Shown here: positions 1-12,979 of the stretch, piece by piece | Layout of the letters: every line of letters starts with the position of its first letter | Position numbering within the stretch: position 1 is the stretch's first letter | DNA from: Alentia gelatinosa | Taxonomy: Eukaryota > Annelida > Polychaeta > Phyllodocida > Polynoidae | Assembly: GCA_950022655.1 (NCBI GenBank) | Contig: OX465583.1 | Coordinates: forward strand, 16,143,298 to 16,207,297 | Direction of reading: 5' to 3' | Length of the DNA: 64,000 nt | Made by a program: the position numbers and the translations under genes | The notes under the pieces: model-generated | Databases searched by the model: none | What the model saw: the letters and a program-made list of their open reading frames with translations, nothing else | Told to the model about the DNA's origin: nothing

Positions 1-587
1 TAGTTAGCTGGCTGCTAAGAGGGTTACAGTGAATGACCCACAGTCTGGATGTAACCAAACCCTTTGATGAATACACTCATGAATCAATTATGAACATACT
101 ATTTTTTAGTCTATGTGATACACATCAACCGAAATCAAAACTCTATTAATGAGAACCGTTCCAAAGGAAAGCGACCCCCTTACACGAGATGCACCGTTAC
201 ACTGGGAGGCCCTTTATCGGTGTTCTACTGTATTATTTGTCTTATGACCAGAAGTGCTGTCAGTTGGGATCAGAATAAGGTGAAGATAGTTTTTATTTAT
301 AATTTGCTACCTACCTCTCAGAGATCGAGAAAAGATGGGAAACACATCTTTGTAGGCCATGACAAGGGCCTGAGAGTTTGTGGGGATTTCAAACAACTGT
401 TCTTTTTGCGTGGATGAGGCTCAATTTACATTATTTGTTGCTGTACATATGTTTCATCTTTGTCTTATAAATTGATAATTGAGTATAGTGAACATGAAAA
501 CGTAGATTCCCTTGGAAATGTGGAAAACTGTCAACTCTGATTTAAACCTTCAATGTTCCTATGCGCTGAGTTTTATGTGCGAGTTAT
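1..587. other. No gene seen
   Basis: AT-rich sequence. The 100-codon frame from 115 shows no recognisable features. Confidence 0.4.
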
Positions 588-800
588 GTAAACTTCCTCA
601 AACCGTTCCCCAAGTCTCGGAGTGTCTGCGTCTCGTCTCGTCTCGCGAGAGACGCGCGTTATCAGCGGCTGACGTGACGTGACCCCGTGCACCAACTCGC
701 GCGTGTGCATTCCACGGGACTGAGTTGAGGCGCTCAGAACGAGGCTAGCGCATGCGTAATGCAGCTCGACGTGGACGCTTCTCAGAACAGGACACTGCAT
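588..800. other. CpG-rich patch 1
   Basis: CG dinucleotides are concentrated (CGTCTCGTCTCGCGAGAGACG, GCGCGTG, GCATGCG) against CpG-poor flanks. This could be an unmethylated regulatory patch. No gene is visible. Confidence 0.5.
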
Positions 801-1129
801 CTCTCTCTACACAGTGTCAAATTCATACAAAGAACCTAATTTAGGCATGACGGTACTTAGCAGAGATGCAAGCCACTTATTTTATTCGGTTATCTATGTT
901 TTAGGCCAAAACGTCGTGTCTGTAAAATTAACCAACTACAAAACTACAAAAAGTTATTGAAATATTTAGTTAGTTTGTACTGTAATTGTTCATTTTTCAT
1001 GTTTTTTACTATGAATATTGTTTAAGCCTACGTATTCTGATGTGAGTGTGTATGTGTGATAAGGTGTGTGTGTAGGTATATGAGTGTATGTGTGGAGGGT
1101 CGTAGTCGGTAAAGTTTTACAGAATGACA

Positions 1130-2220
1130 TCAGCCTACCATTTGAACCTCGTAGAAATTTAATCTTACAATAAATCATATCTTGCGGAGATTTTCGTCAT
1201 GCCTCGGGAGATTAGCTCTTTTATCTGGTTGTATGAAAGATGCACATTTACAAGAAACAAAACTACGGGGGGTCACCAATAAAACAAGTCAGTTCACTGG
1301 CCTATTCTCAACGTGTGGTGGTAGACTTTGTGGATGCTAAGTGTGAAACAGGAACAAGTAGTTGAATAAATTAAATAGTTTTCTATTGAAATGTCATAAG
1401 CCTTTCATTTGATCCTCGTTATAACTACAAACGAATAGACATAAATAACCTATTGTGGAGATTTTCTTCTAGCTTTGTATAAGAGGTTGTTTTTTTTGTA
1501 AGTGTGGACAATGTTACGTGTACCTGCGCCAGCTTAAATCAGATTCAGGATCTTATGTCAATGAGTGTTTCCTGTTTGGGGTTATTTACACCCAGGTGTT
1601 TGTTAAAAATACTTAGGTTTGTGGTTTTTGTACACAGCCATAGTACGACTCTAGCCAAGGATAAAAAGGCAAGACTTTTGATAAGGCATCTTATTGAAAT
1701 AGTCAGGTGCTGTACTCCAGTTCCACAAAATGCTCATATTCAGAAAAAAAGGTAAGCAGATCCCGCACTGATCATATGAAATGAGATAACAGATCATATC
1801 CAATTCTACTGGCCTGTCTAACAAAACGGGGAAATTGACCCGGCAGCAAAGCTGGAGGTTTATAACTCCACCACCAGGGCAGTACAACAGTCCACGCTGC
1901 GGTGCAACACCATGACAGGTCCTTCTAAACACAAATTCACCAGTCAAAGTGGTCGCTTGAACCATGGCACTTCTTTTTATACTGAAAACGTTACGTAATA
2001 TCAGCAAACCTGTGGACCTTCCATCTATAGCTTTACCCATATTACCTCACAGCAGCAACTTGGCAAGGGCGAGACCTATGAAAACGAAAATAAGAAACTA
2101 GCACCCGCACCCCTTTCATTTGTCAGTTAACAAGAAAAAAGCTAGGGAGAATGCTAAGAAAAGAGTCAGTTTGCCGACCCTATTCTAAACGTGTGGTGGG
2201 AGACATTGCGGATGCATATA
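1130..2220 (+). repeat. Diverged direct repeats
   Basis: CCTATTCTCAACGTGTGGTGG (1302) recurs as CCTATTCTAAACGTGTGGTGG (2179). A CCTCGT...GGAGATTTTC motif at 1138-1198 recurs at 1405-1470. The rest is unremarkable apart from the SINE at 1.8 kb. Confidence 0.55.
1800..1925 (-). mobile_element. SINE-like repeat, copy 1
   Basis: On the minus strand TGCCCTGGTGG, CCAGCTTTGCTGCCGGGTC and AATTTCCCC resemble the anticodon and T arms of a tRNA. The same order occurs at 57.6 kb, so this is a dispersed family. Confidence 0.5.
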
Positions 2221-2609
2221 GTTAATTATAAAAGAGTAAAATAAACTGGAGGTAAAACCAAACAAACCAAACAAACCGACCATGTGTGATCAACTCCTTT
2301 CACTCTCCTAGCAGGGATCTTGAACCAGAAGTCAAAGCAGTGCGAAAGATCTGCGAGGAGACTGTGGTCCCTTGATGTGACATCACAGAGCACGATGGTT
2401 TATATTCCTGTCGAATGCAATATTTCAGGTAATTTTGCATGAATTCGACAGTATTTGATGTTTCAAAACGATAACATGAATTATCCAGACAGGTGCATTT
2501 TTCGTCCTTCACACTGATTCACGCCTCTGTGTAGCCTATACCATCACAACATTGCCCAGAGCAAGAAAAAAAGGAAGATCAGTCCCGGTGCATGCAGTTA
2601 AAAAGTTGG

Positions 2610-2958
2610 ACGCATTGATACTAAAAAGGAAGTGCATCGAGAACCCTAGCCAATGAAAATATGCCATGAGGTTTGGTTACAGAAAAATCTCAAAATGGAA
2701 AGCCAAGTAACGTTACATAGCATACCACAACGAATAGCAAATTATTTTCAGCGGCTACGGATCAAGCGAGGTTCAGGTTTTGTATCACCCCTATCACTGA
2801 CAAATCTGATGTTTGTGACATCATTGCCCATGTGGTGGTCTTTTTTTTCTTCTTTTTTTTGCTGTCTTTTTTTTTATAAACAATACTCGATGGCATTGGG
2901 TACGAGTTCCCAATATCAAATCTATCGGGAAAAGAAATACTAGGGGTGAGATCAAGCG
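2610..2958 (+). repeat. Dispersed repeat B, copy 1
   Basis: The order GAAAATATGCCATG, then CAATACTCGATGGCATTGGG, then GTACGAGTTCCCAA and GGGGTGAGATCAAGC recurs at 22.5 kb. It is non-coding. Confidence 0.6.
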
Positions 2959-2959
2959 T

Positions 2960-3405
2960 GTTATGACAGGCCATTCATGTAAAATATAGTGTCTGTAATA
3001 ATTATTCTCCCTCCTAAAAACAGCAACGGCAGTTTACTTAACTGATATGTTATGGCAGGCCGCTCGTGTGCGAATGCTACCTGTAATGATAGTCCCCGAT
3101 CCTAAAACGGCACTGAGAAGTTTATAAAATTGATACATTTTTATGGCAGGTTGATCGCACCAGAGAACTCTAGTATTATTAAATAGGCCTGAAACTTATA
3201 AACACAGCACCGGGAAGTTTACATAGTTGATACGTTATGGCAGGTTGCTCGTGTCAGAACGCTGTCTGTTAAAATGGGTCTCGTTCTTACAAACAGCACC
3301 AGGAAGTTTACATAATTGATATGTTATGGCCGGCTGCTGGTGTCAAAACGCTGTCTGTAATAAAACAAACAGCACTGAGAAGTTTTCATAATTGATAAAT
3401 GCTAC
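2960..3405 (+). repeat. Minisatellite of about 85-95 bp, five diverged copies
   Basis: Units contain GATATGTTATGGCAGGCYGCT, ACGCTGTCTGTAATRA and ACAGCACYGRGAAGTTTA. Spacing varies from about 85 to 97 bp. Confidence 0.75.
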
Positions 3406-3714
3406 ACAGACGTCGTCTTTGAAGTTAGACGCCAACTTCTTCCCTAGCGACCCCAGCTGCCGGGTCAGTAACCTCAGAAAGGTCGACTTCACCACGAGGA
3501 CATCGTCAGAATGTGCAATTTATTTCTAATTATTGCAGTCGTGGTTTATTTCTGTGCTCAGCATGTTAAAATAAAGTACACGGAGATAAAGTTGACAACA
3601 GATGTTTAAGGGAACGGTGTCGATTGGAAATACCATAACCGTATTCATAGAATGTGCCGATACTAGAAGAATTTGACGTTTCATGTTGACATTGAAATTT
3701 ACCTCCTGCTTTTT

Positions 3715-4075
3715 GTCATTATTCATAGGGACTCTTTCACTCCTCCCCGGCCCCTTCTTTCTCAGCCTCCCATTTACATATTTTTCCCTTCCGAGCTGCC
3801 TCCTGTCTGCCCTCCTTCCATCTTTCAACTATTTGTTCTCCGCCTTTTTACTCTCCCCAACCCAGTTCTTTTCCATCCTTTCCTTTCCTTCCTTTCCTCC
3901 TCCTCCTCATCTTCCTCCTCGCCCACATCATTGGGATTATATCAAAGTTTACACTCTTTGCTCAGACGTGTCACCTCATCCACCTCCTCTGCCCACTGTC
4001 TGCTCTCTTTCACTCATTTCTCTCATTCCTTTCCCCTTTTCTCCACTTCTGCCCTTCCTTTGTAGACTCTAAGGG
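3715..4075 (+). repeat. Polypyrimidine tract
   Basis: It is almost wholly C and T (CCTCCTCCTCATCTTCCTCC). The long frames over it are compositional. Confidence 0.8.
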
Positions 4076-4088
4076 GGACGCAGTATGA

Positions 4089-4462
4089 GGTAAAAAAAAC
4101 AAGAACAGCGCCAAATACAAATATTTCAACGTATTCATACATTCTGGTCAAAAGGTTGGTGCAGAGGGTCCTATTACTACGATTAATATTGATATAAATA
4201 AAACTAACCCTGAACAAAGAGACGGGGAACCGGTTACTCAAAATGGAAATCTGGTGGAAACAACACAAAATGTGAGAAAATTACGTTCGAGTTTGAAGCA
4301 TAACCTTGTCTTAAAAAAACCTAGAAGTGAATTTTTTTTAAATCCCCTGAGTACAGAGGTTCTAAACTATGGAATGCCCAACCTCAAGCACTGAAGGAAG
4401 AGCCCACCAAATATGTCTTCAAGAAACATGTAAAAAAACTAGAGCAAATATCAGACAAGTGA
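4089..4462 (+). pseudogene. C-terminal relic of a non-LTR retrotransposon reverse transcriptase
   Basis: The frame opens at 4089 and reads through LVLKKPRSEFF. It is then continued in another frame by KSPEYRGSKLWNAQPQALK and YVFKKHVKKL, stopping at TGA 4460-4462. The pattern RGxxLWN.LP..LK....FKK.LKK is the hallmark of the extreme C-terminus of Jockey/CR1-like polyproteins. The frame changes in the T8 run near 4332-4339. The catalytic core is absent. It is a 5'-truncated dead copy, probably followed by its 3' UTR. Confidence 0.65.
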
Positions 4463-4787
4463 CCATAATATGTGCCGAAACTTGATGCTAGTTTGCTTTG
4501 AGTACAGGTAACCCAACTCCAACTCAATCATAAATCACAATAATCGCGATATCGTACAAATTACACTAATGTTGAATGAGGATTTGATGGTAATAGAAAT
4601 AATTATGTCAATATATATCATTTCATAATATTATCATTATCATCAACAATATTATTATCAATAATACTAGTTAATCACTACCTACGGCTGAATGTAAAGA
4701 AACTTTCGTTGTTATGCATAACGCTGATGTCGCCTGACAAGATAGGCACATTGAAAACCAAATGTATATTTGAATGCGCCTAATAAA

Positions 4788-4960
4788 AAAAAAGAAAAAA
4801 AAAGAAGGGTGGATCACTGGCCGTGGATCTCGAGGTTTTGGGTTTGAGTCCCAGTTGTGACCTTAGTCTTAGTGTATGTCTCTCATCTGCCTATGATAGA
4901 TGATTGTATGTCATTGACCGTATTATAGTCCAATGAAGACGGAGGGGTCATATCTTATCT
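4788..4960 (+). mobile_element. tRNA-derived SINE-like unit behind an A-rich tract
   Basis: An A-rich tract (4788-4806) precedes GGTGGATCACTGGCCGTGG and GGGTTTGAGTCCCAG. The last is a good RNA polymerase III B-box (T-arm) match. About 100 bp of unrelated tail follows. Confidence 0.5.
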
Positions 4961-5086
4961 ATATAAAATAACCAGTCAACTTCTAGTCAGCCGGAGAGTT
5001 GAAATCTAGCAACTCGTATCTAGTCAGCTCTCAGCAGTGAATCATGAGCAGTTTCATTTGTCGGGTAAATTACATTGCTGAGGTGA

Positions 5087-5154
5087 GGGGGGGGGGGTTG
5101 TTTGTGCTGGAGTGAGTGAAGATGGCGATGGAGAATTGGGGGGGGGGGGGGGGG
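5087..5154. repeat. Two poly-G runs
   Basis: G runs of 11 (5087-5097) and 17 (5138-5154) are present. Confidence 0.9.
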
Positions 5155-5669
5155 TCCCGGTGCCTGATCTGCAATCTCCATCCCTACGCATGCGGCAAGG
5201 CCATCATTTATTACGGCTGAATATTAGACATTCTAAGTTGTGCTGAGTCATGCAAAAGAGAATTTCTGCCACATGAGAAAGCAAATTAGACCGTAGGATG
5301 ACATGCCAAGTGAGAGCCGAGAGGAAACCGGCTGGAAAAAAACAAGCAGATACCCGTTTACAAATGTGCCGCCATGGGAGAAACTCAACAAGGAGGTTCA
5401 GTCTCACAGCAGGATCTCAGAGCTCACACTAAAACCCACACTAGTCATGTACGTAAGCCTAATCCAGGTATAAAGTGTAGTGCGGATCTAGTATTGGCGT
5501 CATCACCTTGTTTTCATGTCACGATATACATGTATCTCAAATATTCGCAAATTTTAAGTTGTTGAAGTTGTCATTGCTCTCCGTGTGAGTTCAAAGGGAC
5601 TATGTACAAGGGTAGACTGGCTGGAAGCGGTTAACTATAGGAATATACTCATCCAGTTGATGTTAAGTT

Positions 5670-5865
5670 CAGCAGAGAAAAAAACAGATTCAAGCGAAGA
5701 GATATTGAATATAAGTGGATACAGCTACTGTAAACAATCATACTGTAGAACAGGATATGGTTATCCATCCAATTCTTGACTAAGGCTCAGCAGAGAGAAA
5801 CAAAATCAAACGAAGAGATATTGAATATTATAAGTAGATACAGCTACTGGAAACAATGAAGCCTA
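5670..5865 (+). repeat. Tandem duplication, 118-bp period
   Basis: CAGCAGAGAAAAAAACAGATTC (5670) and CAGCAGAGAGAAACAAAATC (5788) are each followed by CGAAGAGATATTGAATAT and GATACAGCTACTG. Confidence 0.75.
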
Positions 5866-8800
5866 AGAGCATGAACATCAAATTATCTCCAAAACAAACT
5901 GTAGTATTCTCTATCAAAATCAGGACATTGACCAATTGAAAACAATCTTATTCTTAGATTATTCTGCAGCAGCATATCACATAGACTACGACTAGATACT
6001 AGGTTTGGTACCAGCTTAAGCCTAACAATAGGGCTTTGCTGCTTAAAAAAAATTATGAGGTCATAGATTGCATTTGACTTTCAATCCAGGCCAGATAACA
6101 TAAAAAATGTCAATTTAAAAGCGTTACTACCTAATTCAGGTTGGGAGAGTCACAAATTAAATTTAGTAACATTAACATTGATATTAATGGTAATTGGTGA
6201 TTGAAGATAAGTTGAATGGATCTAAAAGGAGCTCAGGGATTCTTTTCAGCCCAAATGGTAGTTAAGGTGGATGACCAAGACAATTACTGCAATTAAATAG
6301 AGTGAAATGTGGTTCAAGTCAATTTTACTTTGCTGACACACCAAAGTTTATGTTGCATTTATCAGAAATCAATAATATTGGTATTTTCATTGCACATATA
6401 CAGGGTCTGCATTGCAGAATCAAATGGCCTGCAACAAGGAACATGTGGAGTCAATATTGATGCCAATTATCTTTAGCTATAACTACATGAGCTCAGGAAT
6501 TTCTCATCATGTATATACACTAGTCAGTCCATTCTCTGAGAGACCAATTGTTATGTATAAGAGGCAAATTTTTAATTCTGTATTTGAATGTAGTTTTATT
6601 TGGTAATTCATTTGTCTCAGTGTCTTGTGAATTCTACAGGACATAACCTCTATAGTTTGGAGACTTCGTATAAAATTCTGTGCATGGTAGTTCTGGTGTT
6701 TCAGTGGGTTTCATGTACTGGGGAGTGACAAACACTTCTTTAGGCAGCCATCTTTATTTCTGCAATTCCAGTGTAACATGAAATGTGTTCTCCCTACATA
6801 ATGAAGTCTATATATGGCACTGTAGTAAAGTTAGGCTCCAAACACTACAGTCGTCTCATACTGAAATTAAGTTTTGTACATGATCGTAAGCATTTATCAT
6901 GTACTACTACCTCAAGTATATCCATGTTTGCACCATGGTTAAGGCTTGATTCAGCAGCACCTTTTTCTCCATTAGCTTTGATGTACTCTTTCCTCATTAA
7001 GGATAAGGTCAATCCTTGCCTTTGTCTCACTATCAGTGAAACACCAGTCAAATCATGTACATGTAGTTGGTAAACAGACATTTATTATCAGTGGCAGCAA
7101 TAAGAATGCAGGCATAATCATATAATTGGAGGATGATTTGACACTTCAACACTGATCGTTACAGATTGTTTCATTTGTTTCAGACATCTGATCGATACTC
7201 TAATCATATATAGAGCGATCGAGAATTAGGTGTTGTAGATGTTCCTGATATAAAAATACGACTATGAATTACAAAGTGACTGCAGAGAAGTGGTCAGACT
7301 CAGACTAACACGGTTGCAAACATCGTCATTGTACTCGCTCTCCATTCATGGTCTGTGTTGTACACTGCTATTTGGCAAGCTAGCATGAACCAAAAATCGG
7401 TTCAGAGAGTGTACACACCGCATTGCCTTAGTTACGGTGACTTTCAGGCTGTCTTTGTGCTACCACTAACAGCTGTGTATTTTGGCTAGTCATCTAGTTT
7501 GTTTTAGATTAATCTCATATTATATGCAAGAAATTGAAACTATTTTATGGTAATCTGCAACGTGAAATAGGTCCATATTAATTTTTGTCGTTTGAATGTA
7601 CACTCGTTGCCGTTACAGGGAAGTTTGAGTACAAAACTACAGGAAGTAGTTTAGCAGTATGACGAGGCCCACTGACTCTACCCTTAGCAGCGGCGTGTAT
7701 TTACAGTGAGTTTCTGAATAAATATATGATAAAACATCCAACACACTTTACCAATTAATTTGCTTTATTCAACATACATTTGGGGATAATTAGCGAAAGC
7801 ATTGTCTGTGATTGGAGATTGAGGTTAGTGTTCATCTTTGAATGCCTAGTTTGAGAATATGGCCGGTTAATGTTGTTGTCCTTTCGTGTTGGAAGAAATT
7901 AGTTCCTCATTTATCTGTAAACATAATAATTAGAGGAATTTGAGAATGGATTTGCGAATAATGAGTGTAAAGATAAGACTTTTTTTTCCCTATATACATT
8001 ATCCAGCAATAATAAGATTATATCATTTGCCTGAAGTGGAAGTCAGTTACTAAAGTCTTAGAATTAGAATGAGATTTACTATCAAACGTTTGCCTTATAA
8101 TTACAAATCGTCCGCGATATATGTTTCTATGATATTTCCTGATTATGGTATATGCAATGAATTAAAATCATTGGATTTAAAATGTTCTTCAATCGACATC
8201 TCTTTGCCAATTATGGGGATTCGTTAACAAGGGATGCCCGCTAATAAGACATTGCCTACTGATTAATTAGTATTTCAATCATCCTCTGCAATATAGGTCA
8301 GACATGGATTTATATTGAAGAATCAATGACCATTGACCGCTTTCCAAGCGTAGATTCTGCACCCTACTTAGATATCTGCGCCAACTTGCTTGTTTAGGGC
8401 GAGATCTTCCCCATACGCCAATATTCCTTTTTTTTAATAGTTTCTGAGCACTTTTGAGAGAATTTTGTGTTCTATTTGTCAGAGTGAGATCGACGTTTCA
8501 TAGAGTAAACATTATACGTTCTACTCTTGCTGTGTGTGGTGTCAAACCAAGCAAGACCCATGTGCTCATCCAAAGTGGCAGTCTAATCAGCTGTGGATGC
8601 ACAGAATACAGTAGATTGGAGTTGAAGGTGAAACATCTGGACTATCGAAGAAGCTCATTTAACACTCAAAGTTTTCACCAACTTATGATATTTCGGTTGT
8701 TTAACTTTTACATCTTTTGACAGTTTGATTGTTTTGGGGCCCGAATACATGTAGTTTTAGTTTCCATCTGATGTCACTGGGTTGAAACAATATTAGTACA

Positions 8801-9453
8801 AATACATGTATATCCAAAGCGGCAAAATAAGAACTGCTAGGAGAGTGATGCTGAACAGCCTTATAAATGGTACTGCGCATTCAACTAACATTTATAGATA
8901 CCCACCCCCACCACCAACTCCACCTGCACCTACGCGGACAATGATGAGTCCTTCACAGAAAAAATTCACTCCAATAAACGACAGTTCACTTTACTTGTTT
9001 ATTCCTTTATTTGTCAAAACTAGAGCTGCTTTCGATAGAGGCAGTAAGTAGGAATTCAAGATGGCGTCCCTTCCCGCACCCTTTCGTTCTTGTTCGTACT
9101 AGATTTCACCTTTACATTCCACTGACTTTTATTAATCGTCTCGGACACAAAATCACTTTCAGAACATTGCTGATTACATGGGTAGGACTTTAAGTGCTGC
9201 CCTAGTTTAACAACGGCTTTGCTGGGCGGTGATTTTAAAAGACAGATAAGCTTTTTGAGTTCTAAACGGGCATGTAATAGCACGGTGAATGTTTCTACAT
9301 GATTGGACAAAGCGTGACCTTGAAAAGGGAGCAGTTCTAGTTGATAACAAGGTACGGTATTGTAGTAAACAGGAAATGATTAGCTGTCACCACTACAGTT
9401 TATCTAGGAAACGACTATAATAGTCTCTTCTGAGTATGTGTCTGTAGGTGAGT
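5866..9453. other. No gene or strong repeat seen
   Basis: AT-rich, largely unique sequence. Short open frames on both strands look random. A C-rich CCACCCCCACCACCAACTCC patch lies at about 8900. Confidence 0.4.
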
Positions 9454-9475
9454 GGGGGGGGGGGGGGGGGGGGGG
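9454..9475 (+). repeat. Poly-G run of 22
   Basis: This is an uninterrupted G tract and a candidate G-quadruplex site. Confidence 0.9.
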
Positions 9476-10955
9476 CTGGCGTAAGTGACTTTCACTCCAC
9501 CTCTGGCTGCTTGTCTTTCCTGATTCATTTATTCGGGAAGTTGTTATGTCCTGCCAGACATTGTTTACTCTGTTAATCTGTGATATAAACGTACTGTGTG
9601 GCAATGACATCTGGCAAGAATATCTTTGAGGTTAAATTTAGATCTAGAATTATCCTGTCGGTTGCTTGATATGGTTGCTTGATATGCCACAGCATAGTGT
9701 TGCATGTATTTTAATAGTTTTATCGCCTAGATTGATCAAATTACATTGATTCATAATTAGGTTTTTAAAGTCGATCATAAAACTGTTTACGTCTGATCGT
9801 GATGCCACTGAAAACTACGAGACGTTTACTTCACTTGGTGCCAGACAACTACTCAACGTCACTCCACCATAATGACACTTGTGCACTTTATTCAGACAGG
9901 AGTCAGAGAAAACTATCCTTGAATGATTCTCGTCTCCAGTCTATTCTAGGTACCGCAAAATGTAACCATCCATTGAAGGCATATCAGATAATTCACCTTG
10001 AACTTTAAAATCATGTCCTGTTTTTTGAAATTTGAAAAGAGGTGGCACTGTGGTTCAAAATTACAAAGAATGTAAAAAAAATAATAACGAAGTACTATTG
10101 GGAATTGATTGGGGGTTCGATGATAGAAATCTATTTACTGTATTTGATGGTCTTTCCACCAAACGATCCGTTAACTTTTGTTAATCGTGTTCATTTCACT
10201 CAGAGGATTCGCTATAATTTGGTCTGTCGGTGTACATATTATGACGTACATTTCATGACGTGCATGTAAGATCTATGTAGATTTATGACCTAAGCGGGCG
10301 CCAAGCTTTTATAAGACTTTAATTGCCAATCACAACGAACGCTCAACAAACTCCGGAATCTGCACCAAGTGTAAGATGGTGTTGGAGTTAGTTGCAAAGA
10401 GCACAGCCATTGTCAACTCCTGGCAGTGACGTGGAGTCTCTGAATGCTAGTTTTATCTGTTAGGGCCTACTTCTTTCAGGATTTACAGTAGCTAAAATGG
10501 TGTTGTGAAGCGGACCCTTTATTGGTCCTGTTTCAAATAAGTACAAATTTGTTCCTTAACGAATGTATTCTCTATGATTGATCTGGCATCCATCTGTTAT
10601 AAAAAGAATTACCGGATATATTGTAAAATATCCACAATGTCCATACATTATGTGGGACTGTATGTGCATGTATGAAGTTGGGTTATTTATAAAAATATGG
10701 ACGGGTGCCTGCGGACAAGCTTCCCCCTTAAGGACGGGTGTTGGTGGCACTTTATACCGCTAGGGGACGATCACAGAGTCCTTAAAACCCCTTATTCGAG
10801 GGTTTAATCACGTGATAAAATACATAATACTAATTATTCAATTTTGTCTTGATAGAAATACGAATTATGGTGTTAGATCTACATTCTGCGATAATTTGAT
10901 TAATATTGCTCCATTATTTCCTTAGTAAAAACTTGTTTCTAAATTTTTGAGAAAT
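9476..10955. other. No gene seen
   Basis: AT-rich, apparently unique DNA. ACGGGTG is repeated at 10700 and 10733. Nothing else stands out. Confidence 0.4.
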
Positions 10956-11059
10956 GATGCCTCAAGACATCATTCGCCCTGGGTCGGATGATGCCTCGAG
11001 GCATCATTCGCCCTGGGCCGGCTGATGCCTCAAGGCATCATTCGCCCTTAAAGGGTCAA
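10956..11059 (-). mobile_element. Reverse-oriented piggyBac-like terminus with palindrome array
   Basis: Palindromes of the GATGCCTCAAGGCATC type start at 10956, 10990 and 11024, a period of 34 bp. They are followed by 16 nt ending AAAGGG and then TCAA (11056-11059), one change from TTAA. Read on the minus strand this matches the left end of the intact element at 50.2 kb. No transposase or clear partner terminus was found upstream, so it is probably a non-autonomous or relic end. Confidence 0.6.
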
Positions 11060-11622
11060 CTCACCCCTGGTACGAGTTTAGCCATAGGAATAACATGGAT
11101 TTTAGAGAGAAGACAAGACATCAATAGGAAAAATTTAAACGTCCCTAACTGGATTTTTGAGGTGATTTAAATTATTCTGATATTGCAACGTTGTTCTATT
11201 GTCAGTGAAAGGGGTGAGATAAATCCAAAACCGCCCTCGATTCGTAAAATAAACAATACTCCACTCATTTGGATGCATCATGATCGTCACTCTGTTTTGC
11301 TTCGATGATGATTGCTGAGCATCCAAACTCGTGGAGTATCATCTATTTATACGATTCTCGATGCAGTTCTATATAAATGTGGTGCATGGTTTGCCGCCGA
11401 GTGCCACCACACTTTTTGGTTATTCTCGGTATGAAGTAGAAAAATAATGTTATATGCATTTCCCATGTCGATTGTATAAATGAATATTATATAAGCAAAT
11501 TTGGGGGATATGCATGTTACACATATGTGATTATTCGCTGAAAATATTGAAAGAATTGGATAAGATTTAGTGTTTGAGAAATAAATATTTACATTGTTGT
11601 TTTCGTACTACGAGGGAGTACA
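11060..11622. other. No gene seen
   Basis: AT-rich, unique sequence between the palindrome array and the poly-C tract. Confidence 0.4.
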
Positions 11623-11656
11623 CCCCCCCCCCCCCCTCCCCCAACACACACACGCG
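11623..11656 (+). repeat. (C)n joined to (CA)n
   Basis: C14 followed by CTCCCCCAACACACACACGCG. The same C-to-CA compound recurs at 26.2, 38.1, 44.1 (inverse) and 59.2 kb. Confidence 0.85.
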
Positions 11657-11859
11657 TAGTCAGAGGTAGTTCATGGGGTAGAATCTAGTACTTTTCTTTT
11701 GCAACCGAACTTTTGGTGGAAAAAAAGTACTTTCTCAGTCGCTATAGGAAATGATAAACGATTATATAGTTTATGAAACGGGTCCAAGGGCCACCACCTC
11801 AGATAACTATCCGTGCACTGAGATTCTGGCAGCGGGGCGGTGAAGTTTCATTTGCTTGT

Positions 11860-12640
11860 TTTCATGGTGCTGTTGTTGTGTCAGTGGTTGTTGTCATGGA
11901 AATGGGTTGGGGTGCGGGGGGGGGGGGGGGGGGGGGCGCTGGTGGACAAAAGATGAGTGGCGGGGGTCAGTGTTAGTGATGTTGATGGCACTTGTTATTT
12001 AGTGTGTTATTGTGTCAGCGATGGTGGTCACGGGGATGGGGAACAAAAGAAGAAACCAATGAGTTTTTGTCAAGGTCGCCGTTTTCCAGGACATTGATGC
12101 GGATTGAATATCATGTATCCTTCAAATGAGTAAGGGTGGGGCTGGTGGACATATGATGGGTAGTGTGGGACAGTGTTTGGGGTGATGATCCCAGTTGTTG
12201 TCTTGCTGTTACTGTTGTGCCAGTATTTGTTGTCATGGATATGGGGCATGGGGATGGGCTGGTGGGCAAAGGATAGGTAGCTGTGCTTTCGGGGGTAAGG
12301 CTACGCTCCAAAGCTTAGGAGATTCCATTAGTTGCGGTAGAGGCGTTAAATGGTCTGAGAAGGACAGGGGCGGGCTTGACTCTACACGAGCCGTTACAGT
12401 CACGCCAATCATAGGCCCGTCACGCCCAGTGAGCAGTGGCGAGGTGTGACGTACGAACCCAGTATTCAGTCCCAACAGCCAGGGGTAGGGCCAAGGGGTA
12501 GGGCCAAGGGCAGGGCCCGAGGGTGGGACCAATGGGGTTGGACCAAAGGGTGAGGGCGGGGCCAACGGGTGTAGCCAGGGGTGGGGCTAATGGAGCAGCA
12601 GGCGGCGGGCAGGGCCAGGGGCAGGGTAAGGCCTGGCGTC
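11860..12640 (+). repeat. G-rich minisatellites
   Basis: GTTGTTGTCATGGATATGGGG with GGTGGACAAAAGATG recurs two or three times at 11.87-12.28 kb, including a G21 run at 11916-11936. GGGCCAAGGGGTAGGGCC-type units follow at 12480-12640, next to a small CpG patch (12345-12460). Confidence 0.7.
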
Positions 12641-12979
12641 CACCTACTACAATAGAAATTTAGACGTACCGATATGGTACCTATATAAAGAGCAAATATC
12701 AGAGACATATCCGGAATGTGCATATTTTGAAGTGTTATCTTCATTCTAAGAGGCAAGAGGATGTATGAAGAAGGATTGCGGGCAGAATTGATGGGATGAT
12801 GGGAGTTTTGAGTTCTCAGGTTAGAGGATTTCCAGGAAGGAAGTTCGAAATTGAGGACGCTAAACGATCACTGGTGTATGTGCGCAGGCGTAGCATCGAC
12901 ACCATACTTCCTGTACATGTGTACATGTGTACCGAGGACAGGTTCAGGTAATCCGGTCATTGGCGTCAACCACCGTGCC

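Noticed and set aside
1018..1110. Telomere-like or regulatory GT array
   Set aside because: Irregular GTGTATGTGTG without a fixed unit. It is an ordinary microsatellite remnant.
3673..4072. Two overlapping frames of 130 codons
   Set aside because: Both overlie a polypyrimidine tract and reflect its composition.
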